NCBI GenBank assembly: GCA_032191485.1
Contig: JAVDOI010000010.1
Coordinates: forward strand, 372,001-436,000
Reading direction: 5' to 3'
Length of the DNA stretch: 64,000 nucleotides
Source: Leptoclinus maculatus
Lineage: Eukaryota > Chordata > Actinopteri > Perciformes > Stichaeidae
Shown: positions 1 to 12,200 of the stretch, piece by piece
Layout: the number at the start of each line of letters is the position of its first letter
Position numbering within the stretch: the stretch's first letter is position 1
Translations under genes and position numbers: made by a program
Notes under the pieces: model-generated
The model's input: the letters and a program-made list of their open reading frames with translations, nothing else
The model's database searches: none
Told to the model about the DNA's origin: nothing

Positions 1-378
1 GAAAACTCCTAATGAACACGCACACGCGCACTTACAAAAATAACTCTGACAGCACAACGGGACCCCTGAGCGCGATAAATCCCCACGGCAGATCTTTAGC
101 CGACGCCAAATCAATCGGAAAGTGAACACTCTCCGCCGCGAGATCGATGGGATTACAATGTTCCGCGAGCGCCAACGGCCATATAGTCTCGGGAGGCATT
201 TCCTGCAGCGATAACTCCTTTCAAATCAAACGCGCTGGAAAGCAGATTGTAATAAGAGCAGCTGAGTAAAACTAAACCCCACGCGTCCTCAGAGACTCCA
301 ACCCCTTCTCCTCTCAACGGCAGGTTCAAACACACTTCCCGGAAGAAGAAGAAAAAAAAAACTCATGCTCGAGCTCAC

Positions 379-436
379 CTGTGATTTCTCTGCTGACGTT
401 GAAGAAGCCCGAGGTTGAGGTCTCCTTTGAGGCCAT
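379..436 (-). CDS. Candidate first coding exon of an unidentified gene running leftwards out of the window
   Basis: On the minus strand an ATG at 436-434 sits in a good start context (CGCACCATGG). It opens 19 codons (MASKETSTSGFFNVSREIT) plus one base, and ends at a consensus donor, ACAG|GTGAGC, at 379/378. About 200 bases upstream (to about 630) are rich in CG dinucleotides, unlike the A/T-rich surroundings, which fits a promoter and 5' untranslated region. The rest of the gene would lie left of position 1. I do not recognise the peptide. The reading frame stays open upstream of the ATG and past the donor, so openness alone proves nothing. The alternative is a chance ATG and GT in a CpG-rich patch. 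The plus-strand ORF over the same bases has no supporting features. Confidence 0.35.
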
Positions 437-650
437 GGTGCGTTCCTCCCGCAGGTCCGGCCCCTTCTGTTTCCTCCGCTCGCGAATGCCTCTCCTCCGT
501 GCCCTCTTTTCTTCTCCTGTTATCCTCCTGCAGGTGCTCCGAGCGCAGCAACAGTCCGGACTGAGTGGTGGCGTGCAGCGATACTGTAGCGCGCGCACTG
601 GCAAATACCCGAGGAGCGCCTCCGACTTCAGCGCTCAGGCACATTGAGAG
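437..650 (-). promoter_or_regulatory. CpG-rich patch, possible promoter and 5' UTR of the candidate gene at 379-436
   Basis: The stretch contains many CG dinucleotides, including a GCGCGCG cluster near 590-597, within otherwise A/T-rich intergenic DNA. It lies immediately upstream, on the minus strand, of the candidate start codon. No TATA box is evident. Promoter function is inferred from composition and position only. Confidence 0.3.
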
Positions 651-1414
651 GGAGGGGGGGGGGGGGGGTAGAGAGAGACAGAGAGATGGATGGATGGGGT
701 GTAAGGAATAGAGGTTGTGCCATTGTACTTTCATCATTTTGTTTAAAAATAGATTATTATTAAAATCCCAAACAGTGAGGGCTCCCTTCAGGTAACATTG
801 AATTGAATACAAAGTGATTAGTGGTCCGGACTTACTTGTCATACCCTTGTCTCATGGATCATGGATACACAATAGGATGGATGTGGTACTTACACAGCAC
901 TGAGACTGTTTCATTGATAATTGTCTAAATTAGTTTGAGGACCCCAGCATGACTGGCTAACAGGGGATCTGTGATTGATAAGCACAACAACACACGTATT
1001 GCTAACCATTGGCAGCAATGAAACTCAGACGGATCAAGTTAGTAAATCAGAATGGCAGTAATGAGAATGATCGATTAAAAAAATAATCAAGGAGGGTTTC
1101 AGCTGAAAGAGCTATTACCCCTGATGAACAAGATCCAAATATATTACAGACAACACTAATTAACCAAATCGATCCGGACTTTAGGCTGTAACTTTAAGAG
1201 TTGGAGGTTTAAAGTCATCAAGTAGCTTTGTTTATGAAGCCCCAAAATAAATTAATGAATAAATAAACACACAAATGGTTTTCAAATTAAATAAAAAGTA
1301 AATACATTGAATGTTTTAAGTTCATTTTTTATTTAATTATTATTTATTTGAAGTCAACTCTTTAAAAACTTTTTTTTTAATTGTTTTATAGCCACATTTT
1401 TCCCGAATGCTACT
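651..1414. other. Non-coding stretch, no gene seen
   Basis: It begins with a G tract at about 653-668 followed by a short GATG-type simple repeat, then turns A/T-rich. I see no splice-bounded open frame and no repeat I can name. Confidence 0.6.
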
Positions 1415-1987
1415 TGTCATCACAGTGAAGTTGTCACCTGGGGCCCGCCCCCCTCACCTGTCAGCCAATCACTGAGCAGCCTCACCAACCGCTACTACAT
1501 TTAGACAGCTAACGTTAGCTTTCGCTCGAGCAACCACACACTGCGGCTGTGGCGTTAGTAAAACACAGTGCAGTACAATAACTAACGTCTTCTTTTATTC
1601 AGCTTAACAATGCTACACATGCTACCTAACCAGCCAGATAACTAGCTTGGTTGGCCTGTAAGCTTGTATTTATCACTCAGCATTAAAATGGAGAGAAAGT
1701 GATAACATTAGCAGCTAGCTGGTCAATTCAGTGTTACCTTCGCAGCGCTGTGGTTCCAAAGATGTTCTCAGAGAAACCACCACCTCGTTCACCCATTCAC
1801 TACTCCGTCTATTTGAGAATGATTTCGGGCACCGTCAGAGTCTTTTACTTTGGTTATTGTAACTAATTTGGACACGCTAGTGCCATGGTAATTGGTTAGT
1901 CCGCCGGGAGGCCGAGGGCACATGTGATTGGCTGAAAGGTGAGGGGGGCGGTTCCTGATGACGACTCCACTGTCATGAAAGGTGACA
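1415..1987. repeat. Inverted-repeat element with CCAAT-box arms (MITE or symmetrical promoter)
   Basis: The arms at about 1415-1472 and 1923-1987 are imperfect inverted copies of each other. They share a C-rich run, a CTCACCTTTCAGCCAATCAC-like block (one arm has CTGT) and a GTCAT/CAGTGAAG-like outer part. Each arm therefore carries a CCAAT box facing inward or outward. The 450-base interior has a perfect 12-base palindrome (GCTAACGTTAGC, near 1510) and no coding frame. Two readings fit: a non-autonomous DNA transposon with terminal inverted repeats of about 60 bases, or a bidirectional promoter. No clear target-site duplication was identified. Confidence 0.5.
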
Positions 1988-4489
1988 TTAATTAAAATAA
2001 AAGACCTTTGAAAGTCAGTATTTTGAAATAAAAGTGAACTCCAACAACACTGCTAATGTGAAAATATTGTAAAATTAAATGTAACTCTTTTATAAGTCAT
2101 TGGTCATAATATGATTTACTATATTCATTCATAGGATTATTTATTTCAGAATATTTTACTTCTTTACTAATAGTAAACACTTTATGTATCCATATTTTGT
2201 ATGTTATTTAACCGTTATTTGCAGGAAATCCTAATTGTGATTAGCCAAAATAGGCAGGATTAACATTGTACAACATGTAACGTTGTCCTAATAACACAGT
2301 ATATGCAACAGAAATAAACATGCAATGCAATCACAAAAGCATGAATAATATTTTCAATGCAATCCTACAAAAGATTTTCATCCTAGCAACCTAAATTGCA
2401 CCTTAAAACAACCCAAGTGCTGTCTAAAGCCATAAAAAAAAAGGAATTCAATGAGGTTATTGCATCAACATTTCTATATTACCCCCAAAACATCAGCAGC
2501 CAGAGGAGCAGATTTTCTTCAACAGCATTTATAAACCTCTTGTTCTGTAATGGAGCTACAAGTCTGATCAATAAATAAAGGTCAGACTACCTGGCTTTTT
2601 AATTTCCTTCTGGACTAATGATGACAGTCTGGTCATGCTGGCCCCAAATTGTTCTGCCGGATAGGCAGAAAGGTAAACATGCATTGTCTGAATGAGAAAA
2701 ATCTAAACACTTAATCTTTAAAGTCATGAAAAATACCCATGGTTAGATCAAAAGAAAAGGCTTTAAAGTGTGGAAGCATTCACTTGCACTCCCATGTTCC
2801 CCTGTGTCTGCCTTTTTTTTGACAGAAAATAAGTTATTTGAACGAATTTTAAATAGCTCTTCACAGAAAAGTAATGGTTTTTATTGTGTCGGAGAAGAAA
2901 GTAGATTTGATGCCTTTTTTGATAAATGTGTTTTCATGGCAATATTTCTGTAATGATGTGAAGACATTGAGGGAATGGAGCCATATATCAAACAGTTTCA
3001 TTCAGTGCCGTTCTCCTCTGGAGTTGCGAGCTGTGATGGGATTTGGGACGGAGAATTGGGAGGCCAGGTTGAAGCTCAAGCTGTAAGTAACAATGATATA
3101 TGATTCACCCACTCATCTGAGTGGCTGCTACTTGTCAATGTCATCGCTTATGCAATGCAGTTCAGCTGGGGGTTTTCTTTCTTTCATAGAGGCAGCCAGA
3201 ATTAGACCAGCATTTCTTTGTTAAAACCCTTTTAGTCCCACACGTCCTCTTCCTGACATGACGAATGTGCTCATGACGACACAGAGGAATGAGTGGTTGG
3301 AGGGTGCAGCTGTGTCCCGTGTCATTTACACACACAAAAAATGGCCCTCATAAGCAACAAACGTACAAATGCATGCATGCGTCTGTGTTAGTTTGCGCAT
3401 GAGTGTGAGAGACCTTTGTGTCTGCGTCTCACTGATACTTCACTCTGATGAAAGAAGACCCAGGGGGGCATTATGACAGAGAGAAAGAGAGAGACAGAGG
3501 GGGGGGGGCGTCGAAGGAGTACCAAGACAGGAGGAATAGGAGCTTCATAGTTGGAGGGGGGGGGGGGTGCTGTAGCCAGGTTTGATCGGGTTAAAAACTT
3601 CAGCACTGTTCAAAGATGCACTTGAAAGGACGTTGCATTATTTATTCATCAGTGCAGCATCTCATAGACAGGAGTCGAGATGCTCAATGTGCCCTCAATT
3701 ACTATGTGCCTGCATTGCTCTTACATAAAACAATGCTGGTATAAAAGCTTTTTACTGCTCAGGCAGCAATGGGCTTAAAGCGGACAAAGCTTGTGTGTGT
3801 GAAACAACAAAGAACACTTGTTTATTGAAAATCTGTTTGTGCTCAACTTTATTTGTCCCAAAAGGACAATTGTCTTTTTTTTTTTTTTTTTGCAACAAGA
3901 CATAGGCGAGAACAAAAAACAGTACATAGGACACATAAAAGGGAGAGGGTATATATAATGTTTCAGACTAGAGGAAAAACAACTGTTGTCCCAGCAATTG
4001 CAACAATCTGTGCACAGAAGAAGTGAGACGAATCACATATCACAGATGCACTCAGAGAGCGGGAGAAGAAGAGGAGTGCATAACACACTGGCAACCACAT
4101 CTATAACAGTCAGCGGATGTAAAAGCGTTAGCAGCTGCCACATCACAGTTCTTCCTGATGTCGGTAATAACTCAAGATGATGCTTCAAAGCAGGCTTTTT
4201 GATCCGTCTCCAACATTCACCACGGGCTGGGCTCTCCTCGGTGTACAGACCGTGGAGTGCATCCACAGCTCTCAGGCTGGGCAGCAGAGCTGTGGATGCA
4301 CTGCCCTCGTCTGGTTGAACACGGTTAACACTTTACTGAACACGGCAGTGAATAAACACACGTTTATTTGATGTCAAGGCTCTCTGTATTGACATTTGCT
4401 CAACTGCAAGTTGGTATGGATCAATCCAGATGTGCATTGACTCTGTTGCCGTTTAACATTTTTAAAAAGCTATCACCATATCACAATGG
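1988..4489. other. Non-coding intergenic stretch
   Basis: A/T-rich with scattered short open frames that lack splice or family support. It contains G-rich tracts at 3500-3508 and 3556-3567, a T tract near 3874-3891, and one perfect hairpin (4256-4302) listed separately. No gene is visible. Confidence 0.6.
4256..4302. repeat. Perfect 17-bp hairpin with a 13-base loop
   Basis: The arms at 4256-4272 (AGTGCATCCACAGCTCT) and 4286-4302 are exact reverse complements, separated by 13 bases. The pairing stops at both ends. It lies in an otherwise non-coding stretch. It is not flanked by recognisable transposon ends, so origin and function are unknown. Confidence 0.8.
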
Positions 4490-4653
4490 TGGAGGAAGTA
4501 CTCAGACTCTCTATTCAAGTCAAAGCACCAATTCAACACTGTAAAAATACTCTTTTTAAAGTATAAAATGGCTCTGGTGTCTGTTATCATGCATCATTTT
4601 GCATTCTCACTGGATGTAGTTTAGGCCAGTGGTTCCCTACAGGGATCAGGGCC
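4490..4653 (+). repeat. Left part of an old dispersed teleost repeat, split by the hAT-like insertion
   Basis: The sequence runs from GGTGGAGGAAGTACTCAGA through a CACTGTAAAAATACTC block to TTTAGGCCAGTGGTTCCC. This is the order I recall for an abundant teleost dispersed repeat. It breaks off at 4653 and its continuation resumes at 5377, on the far side of an inserted element. Confidence 0.5.
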
Positions 4654-5376
4654 CAGTGTTGCCAGATTTAACTGAATCACATCAAGCCGCCGAGGTCACC
4701 CAATTATCATATATGGGAATAAGCAGCATGCACATCATACAGCATTTTTAAAACCAAACTGAAAATATGGTTTGCATCTACTTAAATATGTACTCATTAA
4801 CGATCAGATGGTTTAACTTCTTTGTAGTGTGGTACACGTTTGTCTGGTTGTATCGCTGCTATAGAACAAAGCCTTCTTACCTCTCTTGTTTTCAATGTAA
4901 TTTTGTAGAAAATGTTTTTTATCATTTGTCATCTTTAATCGGGACCGTGGGGGAAAATTAGCTGTCGAGCGGCACATTTACACCGATGTTGTTGACGTCC
5001 ATGTTGATTAATGTGCACTGTCCCATTTAAATGATGTAGACAAAGTAGCCCAGTTTCTTTTCATACATATGTATGAATATATATATATTCTGTCAAGTCC
5101 TTTAATACATGCATCTTGTCTTTTCTTTTAATAAAAAGCTTGTATATATAAGATGGCCTATCAATCTCAATGATAGGTATATATATATATATATATATAG
5201 GTCTATACTCAATAGAAAAAGGAGTGGAATAGAGCCGTACTTCTCACTGGGGAAACCGGACAAATTGCACAAACAGTAGTGCAATCATCACAAGCCGCTC
5301 CAAAACCATTTATACAGGCCCAAGCAAGGAAAAAGTAGCCCAATTTGAGATGAAACCGCCTAATCTGGCAACACTG
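4654..5376. mobile_element. Non-autonomous hAT-like DNA transposon, 723 bp
   Basis: The ends are inverted: CAGTGTTGCCAGATTTA at 4654-4670 and TAATCTGGCAACACTG at 5361-5376. The CAGTG terminus is typical of hAT elements. The flanks TCAGGGCC (left) and GTCAGGCC (right) look like a decayed 8-base target-site duplication, also typical of hAT. The interior has no transposase frame and contains TA-rich runs at 5045-5092 and 5177-5200. The right sub-terminal region (AGTAGCCCAATTTGAGATG and a GGCCCAAG motif) resembles teleost non-autonomous elements I remember. It is inserted inside the repeat at 4490-4653 and 5377-5580. Confidence 0.65.
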
Positions 5377-5580
5377 GTCAGGCCCAAGATAAATCTGAGG
5401 GTCATTAGACGATTAATGGAGCAGGGAAGAAGAAAAAATATAGCTCAGCTCCAGAAAACTGTATTTCTTTTTGTTCTTTAATCTTGGACAAATTTGCCTC
5501 CTGAGGCCTCAAACTGTTCTTTAAATGAAACCATGGAAGGGGTTTATAAGGGGACTGTCTCTCTGGTGCAGCGGCTAAAG
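5377..5580 (+). repeat. Right part of the interrupted dispersed repeat
   Basis: GATAAATCTGAGGGTCATTA followed by GATTAATGGAGCAGG continues the repeat begun at 4490. This is the expected next block of the family as I recall it. It decays beyond about 5500 and ends near a (CA)n tract. Confidence 0.4.
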
Positions 5581-5586
5581 GTGGCA

Positions 5587-5587
<1 letters not shown>

Positions 5588-5621
<34 letters not shown>
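5588..5621. repeat. (CA)17 microsatellite
   Basis: An uninterrupted AC dinucleotide run directly follows the repeat ending near 5580. Confidence 0.95.
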
Positions 5622-5623
<2 letters not shown>

Positions 5624-7368
5624 TTCTGATGTCACTCTAGGGGCTGCGTCCAAAATACCCGATATTCACATCTCCTTCGCGCTGTGATTGGCCGGCTGTG
5701 CGGAGGTGAGTAAACGAGCTGGGAACTTCTCTCGCTGTGTTCTGTCATCCCAATATTCTAATCATATAAAAATGTACTAACAGTACATGTACTTTGTTGC
5801 TTCCCACTAGCTTTTTTTTCAAATGGACTCGAGGGTTTGACTCCCGTCTATTTTTGGGGCTTCCCAAGGCCACACGTTTTCGTTGACCTTCACAGCAATG
5901 ACTCTTCTTGAGGAACCACAGCAGCCAGTAGCTAAACGAGCCGGCGTACAGATTAAGAGGGAGTGTGAAACAGCCGGCTACATGGAGCCGGCTTGACTGC
6001 CTGCATGTGGTGTGCTGCACTCCACCAGAGGCTACACATCCTTTGTCGAGGGCCCCTGCTGTTACCAGGCTTTATTTCGTCCGATCCCCCTCTTCACTGC
6101 ATTGGCGCCTCGAGAAAAAGAAATAAAGATAGCGAGTCGGTGACTTATTGGAAGGAACGCGGAGGATCACTTATAAGACCGGAGAGTGGATAACAGCATG
6201 AGACGAACTTCTCCGGCTTTCTATCTCACGGCTCAACTGATCTGTTAATGTCACACACCAAACAGCAGAGAAGAGTATTGATTGGACATGATGCCTAAAG
6301 GGCTTCGTTGTCCTTTTTCCCACAGACGTCTTTGAGATCTTAAATGTCTCATAACAGGCAGGATTTGACATCATGTCAGAATGGGAGCGGGGGTGGGAGG
6401 CAGACCTTCACTTGACTCATCTTCAGTCAAGACATCAGGCTTTTAACCATTTTACTGCAACAATTCATGTTCTTGAGTTGCCATCTTAGACGTGACAGAG
6501 ACCGTCTCTGAGCTCACAGACCTTCCGGCGCTGCCTTAGAGTGAACATGAACCCATTGAGAGAAAATCTAAATGCTAATGAAGGAGGAGGCTGGATGGGG
6601 GTAGAAAGAGGTGGTGTAGTGGTGGTGTAGTGGCAAGGATCAGTGCTCAGCATTGGAATCAGAGCCAAACATATAGGTTGTGGTCATACATGGCTGGACA
6701 GCGTAGTATAGTATGACGCACAGCAAACAAAGTTGGGAAGTAGAGAGATATTTAGATTTTCTTTTGTCAAACTGTAGGCTTCTTGACTAAACCAGTGGTT
6801 CCTGATGTGGGTGATCTGTTGCAGCACCCTGGAGCGCCTTCAAGACAGGAGATTAGTTCACTTTCTTTCTTTCTATTGTTTGCAGTATATGTCTAATAAT
6901 GTTTCACCACAGGAAGGCGAGACATTTACACATTGGTTCAAATATATGGAGAAACAAGCCATAAACACTGAAATCCAACAGTTTAAATATGACATCATGT
7001 TTCATCTTAAAGCTAAGAGATCTAAATGAAAAACAGAATCAGTGCATGATGTCCATGTCTTTTGCCCTATAAAACCTATAGAATGTACGCTCCTAAAAGA
7101 ATTGCATTGTTTTATTCAGGTCCAATATTTATCTGCAAATTTACACGGCAACACAGCCTAAAACCGCTGCCTTGTCTTGTTAGTGACTGAGCATGTGCCT
7201 GTGTTATGTCCCTTAAAATTGATGATAATCCAATTATATTACATATTTTATCACCAGTGTTATTTGTTTTGTTAGTTCGTTAAAAATAATTCTCTCAACA
7301 GATATTCATGTTGTTATTTATAGCTGACAGTTTAAAAAAACGCAGGTCTAAACTATCACAAGGCTCCA
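5622..7368. other. Non-coding intergenic stretch
   Basis: It contains an inverted CCAAT box (GTGATTGGCC, near 5686) in a short GC-richer patch, but no coding frame I can support. The rest is unremarkable mixed-composition DNA. Confidence 0.5.
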
Positions 7369-7715
7369 TTAAAGGACCGGTGTGAAGATTTCGGGAGATC
7401 TATTGGCAGAAATGGAATATGATATTAATCCGTCACCTGAAAAACAATAACCGTTGTTTTCGTTACCAGAATGTGCCGTTTAGATCTACATAGAGAGCGG
7501 TTCCTCTTCGTGGAGTCTGCTGTGTTGCACCGTCATGTATCTACAGTGAATGAACAAACCAAACGCCAGCTTTAGATATAGGGTCATATAGTCACGTTCT
7601 CCGCATCGTCCGCCGTAGTTCTCCTACACGCTTGGCACACATGAGAAGTTTCAGTTGGTTGCCATCTGCAACCTCACCGCTAGATGTCGCCAAATCCTGC
7701 ACACTGGCCCTTTAA
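7369..7715. mobile_element. MITE-like element, copy 1, TTAA-flanked
   Basis: It starts TTAAAGGACCGGTGTGAAG and ends with AAATCCTGCACACTGGCCC followed by TTTAA, so the ends are inverted around TTAA. The sub-terminal block (CCGCTAGATGTCGCC) and the interior motif AATGGAATATGATATT recur in the copy at 17580-17844. This matches a high-copy teleost element I know from memory. It has no coding capacity. Confidence 0.6.
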
Positions 7716-9207
7716 GTTGTCTTATAGAAGGACCCGGTGACATATCCTTAAACAGATACAGTCACATATGAAACAATGTGGCACACTTCAAACCGAGAAA
7801 TTAGCATAACTACATGTGAAAACTGTTAATAAGACCCCTTTTTGAAAAAAAAAGATTTCAGCCCATAGCGACAAATCTATCCATTTCTGGGCAAATTTGG
7901 ACTTTCCCTTGAAGACGGTGAATAAGAGGGCTCAGTAAATGTGCAGTCCTCCTTGCTGTAGCTCAGCTGCATCCAGTGAGCGACAGAGAGCCGGCTGCTT
8001 CAGACGACCACACAGCAGCCGGACTGAAACAAGCACTTCTATCCACAGCACGAGTGAAACCTGCAGATTTGCGCGTTGTGTGGATCTCCACGGTCCAGAA
8101 AAGGTGCACAAGCTTAGTCTGAATAGCTAACTGAATAGAGCAGCATTGTCTGTCCTTTTGTTTTTGACTGACTTGCAGTTTATCTTCTGATAATGCTGAC
8201 AGCAATGGCCACCTACCTGTCGCTGATAGAACCGTCGTGACACATACATTTTCACTTTTGGAATGTTTTAAAATCCTTTCAGTGGATACAAGAAGACCCT
8301 GAAGAGGTCTGTGGCATTCAGCAGCAAGTATATATATATATATATATACATTGTTACTTCCTGGTTCCTGGCATGATAGAGGAGGGTTTTTGGTAAATGG
8401 TGTTTATAAGGGATTCAAGCACCTATGCGGTGAAGTTACAATATATGCACAGCTTGCATTAGTTGGGGGGGGGGGGGGGGAGAGTTTTTATTGTGGCACA
8501 TAATAGTTAAGCACACTCCATTTAATTCAACAGCATGGCTTTAGAGATAGCTCAAGCGGAAGAGTGGGCAAATGTTTATGCGTTTCGGAACGGGAACTGG
8601 CGGGTGTGTGATCAGTGGTCGTTGGGCTGATTATCACATCCACCGCGGTGGGTTATTACAACACCTGCAGTATTTAAAAGTCTCTCTCGGCCTGCATGTA
8701 GTCAATTCAGTCCCACGTAGGAGCATTCAGATGTGTGCGACGAGCAGCAGAGGTTGCAGTTGTAGAAAAGGGCGATAAGTACCGCACATGGATGCGTCTG
8801 CCTTTGCTCTTGGCCTTCACTGCACTTCCCAATGGGGCACTTTGAATTGAAATATATTACACACCTCGTGGGCAACAGCAACACATCAATGTTGCAGCAA
8901 ACTCATATCTCGCACAAAGAGTGAAACATGTATAAAGTAGAAGCAGTAAATCTGTGTGTGGACCTAAGCTTTACTTGATGTTTTAACACATACACACTGG
9001 TCATAACAACCTCTTGTTCTGAAACATGTTTTCATGATTGCAGTTAGAAAGATTTCAATGAATTTGACATGAGATCCAAAGATGGAAACAGTTGTAATCT
9101 TAAGTATTGAAAGGCAGTGTTCGTTCACATCTGTGACCAGCCCAGTCAGGCGTACCTGCAGTCCCTCATTCGTTTACTCATTAATTGTCTTTGCCCATCT
9201 GTTCCTT
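7716..9207. other. Non-coding intergenic stretch
   Basis: Holds a (TA)n tract at 8329-8348 and a G17 tract near 8464-8480. No gene or named repeat was seen. Confidence 0.5.
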
Positions 9208-9256
9208 CTCTGGGGCTGGAGCCCATCCCAGCATGCACCAGGATGGGAAGCAGGAC
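9208..9256 (+). repeat. Fragment of a dispersed teleost repeat
   Basis: CTGGGGCTGGAGCCCATCCC followed by AGCATGCACCAGGATGGGAAG matches the core of a very common fish repeat that reads 'ggagcctatcccagc...gggtacaccctgg'. Only the core is left. Short and degenerate, so family assignment is tentative. Confidence 0.4.
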
Positions 9257-12200
9257 TAGATCCGTAACACGGTATAATCTGGGAGAAATTGAGTGTAGTT
9301 TTGTGCATCTGAGCGCACTCCTGGTAACAAACACAAAATGTATTGCATCAGGCAAAACATAACGCCGATCCGTTCAAGACGAGTGGAGCATAGTTAATGC
9401 ACTTTGATTCTCCGTGGATGCGGATGTGCATCCTGAACATGGAAAACAAACAAATGAAAACTTAATTCGGTGTGTAAATGCCCAAAACAGTTTACTCTTC
9501 TCTCAAGAGAACAGCATCCGTTTGTCTCCAGACGCCAGAAAATTACATTTGTAATCATTTACAGCATTAAACTTTAACAGCATTGTGAATGATGTGCCCC
9601 TTAAAGTGGAAAAACTCAAGTAAAGTACCTTCAGCCTTCCTGAGTTTACACACAGACTACGCGCTCCTTCTCCTTCTCCTCTAAAATAAAATCACTCGAA
9701 TCCAAATACAATATCAGGGAATGTGAATTACACGAGCTGAATAATTAAGCCTTAATTACGGTGTTTAATTCTAAGCAGAAAGTCAACGATAGCCTATGAA
9801 AGGGATTCATTAACTTTTCATAAATGATGCAATTAAAGATAGAAGTAAATAAAAAAACAATTACAATGTGGTGTGCTAATTAATAATTCTATTCCATTAT
9901 TTTGCCTTTAAGATTGGACTAAATCATTTTTTCATGGATATGAAAACTTCCCATATGACTGTATTAAATAACTTCCTCAAGGTTTTTAAATTCTACTTTT
10001 TTTTCATTTCATTAGTTAATTTGTTTTGTTATCATATTACATCTTACAATTGATTTGTCTTCTTCTTCAACACTCATAGTTTCTGTTATGCCCCGTCTTT
10101 AATCTGTCTCTTTATCCTAAAGACGTGCAGCCAGCAGGACATTCCACTGGAGAACCAACGACTAATCAAAGAGGTGTCTTTGAATGAAGGCTTTGTTGAC
10201 TTCAGCAGAAGAACCCCGACACAAGTCGACACACACATACAGCCCTGACATACGAGTACCGGATGAAGTTGTTATTGCTGAGCGTGTTACACAGCCTGCT
10301 TACATATCCATACCACACTCCTACTCTGTTTTGGCCTCGAAGGCGGAGGTAGCGCCTCCCGGGACTGCAGCAGAGGGAAGAGTCTCCTGTTGGGGTGATG
10401 GAGGTCTCTTTTGATCCTCGTCCTACACTTCCCGGTGTAAACAGCTTGGAGGGCTGAGAGTTCACGTCGGATGGTGCGTTGAGTTGACCGCACCGCCCAC
10501 TGCAGGCCCCGGTGGTGCCTCTCGATGATATCCGGCTCTATAGTTGCTAAATGCTCCAGTGTTAATTACTAACTTTCATTTGGTATATACACACATATAT
10601 ATATATAAAACATGAACAAAATGACAAGAAATAGGTGGAAACGGGTCGGTTATACACTGCAGGGCTGACGAGGGGAAGTGGAAACAGGTGTGCAGGTTGT
10701 TGAGAGAGTCAGGTGACTGGAGCAGAAAGGTGTGAGGGTCTCTGGTGGACAGGTGGAGAATGACACTGGTTTATCTGGCTACATTACAATCGCACCGCAT
10801 GAATTATTGAGGAAATGTTGTGAATCATGCCTAAAGATCATGATGCAACACACTTTTATAAAATTGGATTAACTTCATTAATTCCTCCCTGACATCTTCT
10901 CTCTCTGTTTTTCATAATTAATTAATCATAATTTCGCCCACATTATTCTCTCTGTGTTCGGCAAACGCGTGCAACACCCGGGACTCATGATCCCGTATCT
11001 CTCTCATGAGAGCTGGAATAGTTGAATGCTAAAAAAAAAAATAGCTTTTCTTGATTGAAACCGATCTCATGCAATTGGATTATCCAATTAGCTTTCTGCT
11101 TCCTTAATAAACAGGTAGCCATAGACCTTATTGTCTGACTGAGCTGTGAACGCAGACACAAATCATGTTTGTAACTTTGAATGTCACACAGAGTTGGAAC
11201 ATTGAGTGTTACATTTCTTTTGACAAATCTGCACTACAGAAGGCTTCCTTTTCTCTTTTTGTGTCTTTGTAATCATTTGTACACAAATGTTTTTTTTCTG
11301 CTGTGTGATTCTTTTTTCATTGGTTAAAAAACAAGAAAAGATTTCTGACCTTCATGATCTGATCTCATTCACCGTGATTTGATCCAATAGACGCCAGCGG
11401 TTATGATAACTCTCTAGGTGGTAATGATAAACGATCTGCCCTTCAGGCTATAGTCTGATTCCCAGAAAGAGCTGAGTACACAGTGGGTCTCTTCAGACTG
11501 GTCAAGCTGAAAGAGAGTACAGCAGAGCTGTAATATAAAGGCCATCTCTGTAATGTCCTGTGCGGTAAGCGCAGGTGGAACTCAGCGTACGATCCTGAAC
11601 AACACAGTCATCCGTCTTATTCACAATAATCAGAACAAGCTCCTGAAACAACTTGATATGCACTGAAACGGGAATTTCTCGATATATTTTTCAGGGGTGC
11701 TTCAGACTTAAGATGGGATTAATGATTCATTCGGGTAAAGATTTATATGCGGCGCTCATTTCAGCATCAAAGTCAAAATGTTAGACGAGGGATTAGCTAG
11801 TCTTGGTAGTGTCACCAGCACTGTTCTAGGATAAACAGGTGTACCTTTTGATGCTTTGCAGCAGAAGCTCAGGTTGAAGACAAAGTCGCTAATCAATCAC
11901 ACAGCCTCCAAATCAAATTACTTTTCAATAACCAGCAGGCAACAAAACAAACAACGCGGGGAATTGTTCTCTCGGGCTTTGTCCAAGTGACAAATGTCCC
12001 TTCCCTTTATTTGAGTGCTTGGCTTCAGCAGAAATCCAGGAGAGAAGGAAGGGAGGTGTGAAGATAATTCATTGGTGTCTTTACAATGACAACAAAGGAC
12101 AGAACTTCCCTTTTTGCTTTTTTTTTTCAAAAGTGTTGTTATGTATATACATTCTTTCGGCATGTTTCCGAAAACATACGTTTCATGAAACGTTGGTGGG

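Noticed and set aside
381..647. Plus-strand open frame of 88 residues
   Set aside because: It lies antisense to the better-supported minus-strand start codon and donor. Its ATG context and ending show nothing gene-like.
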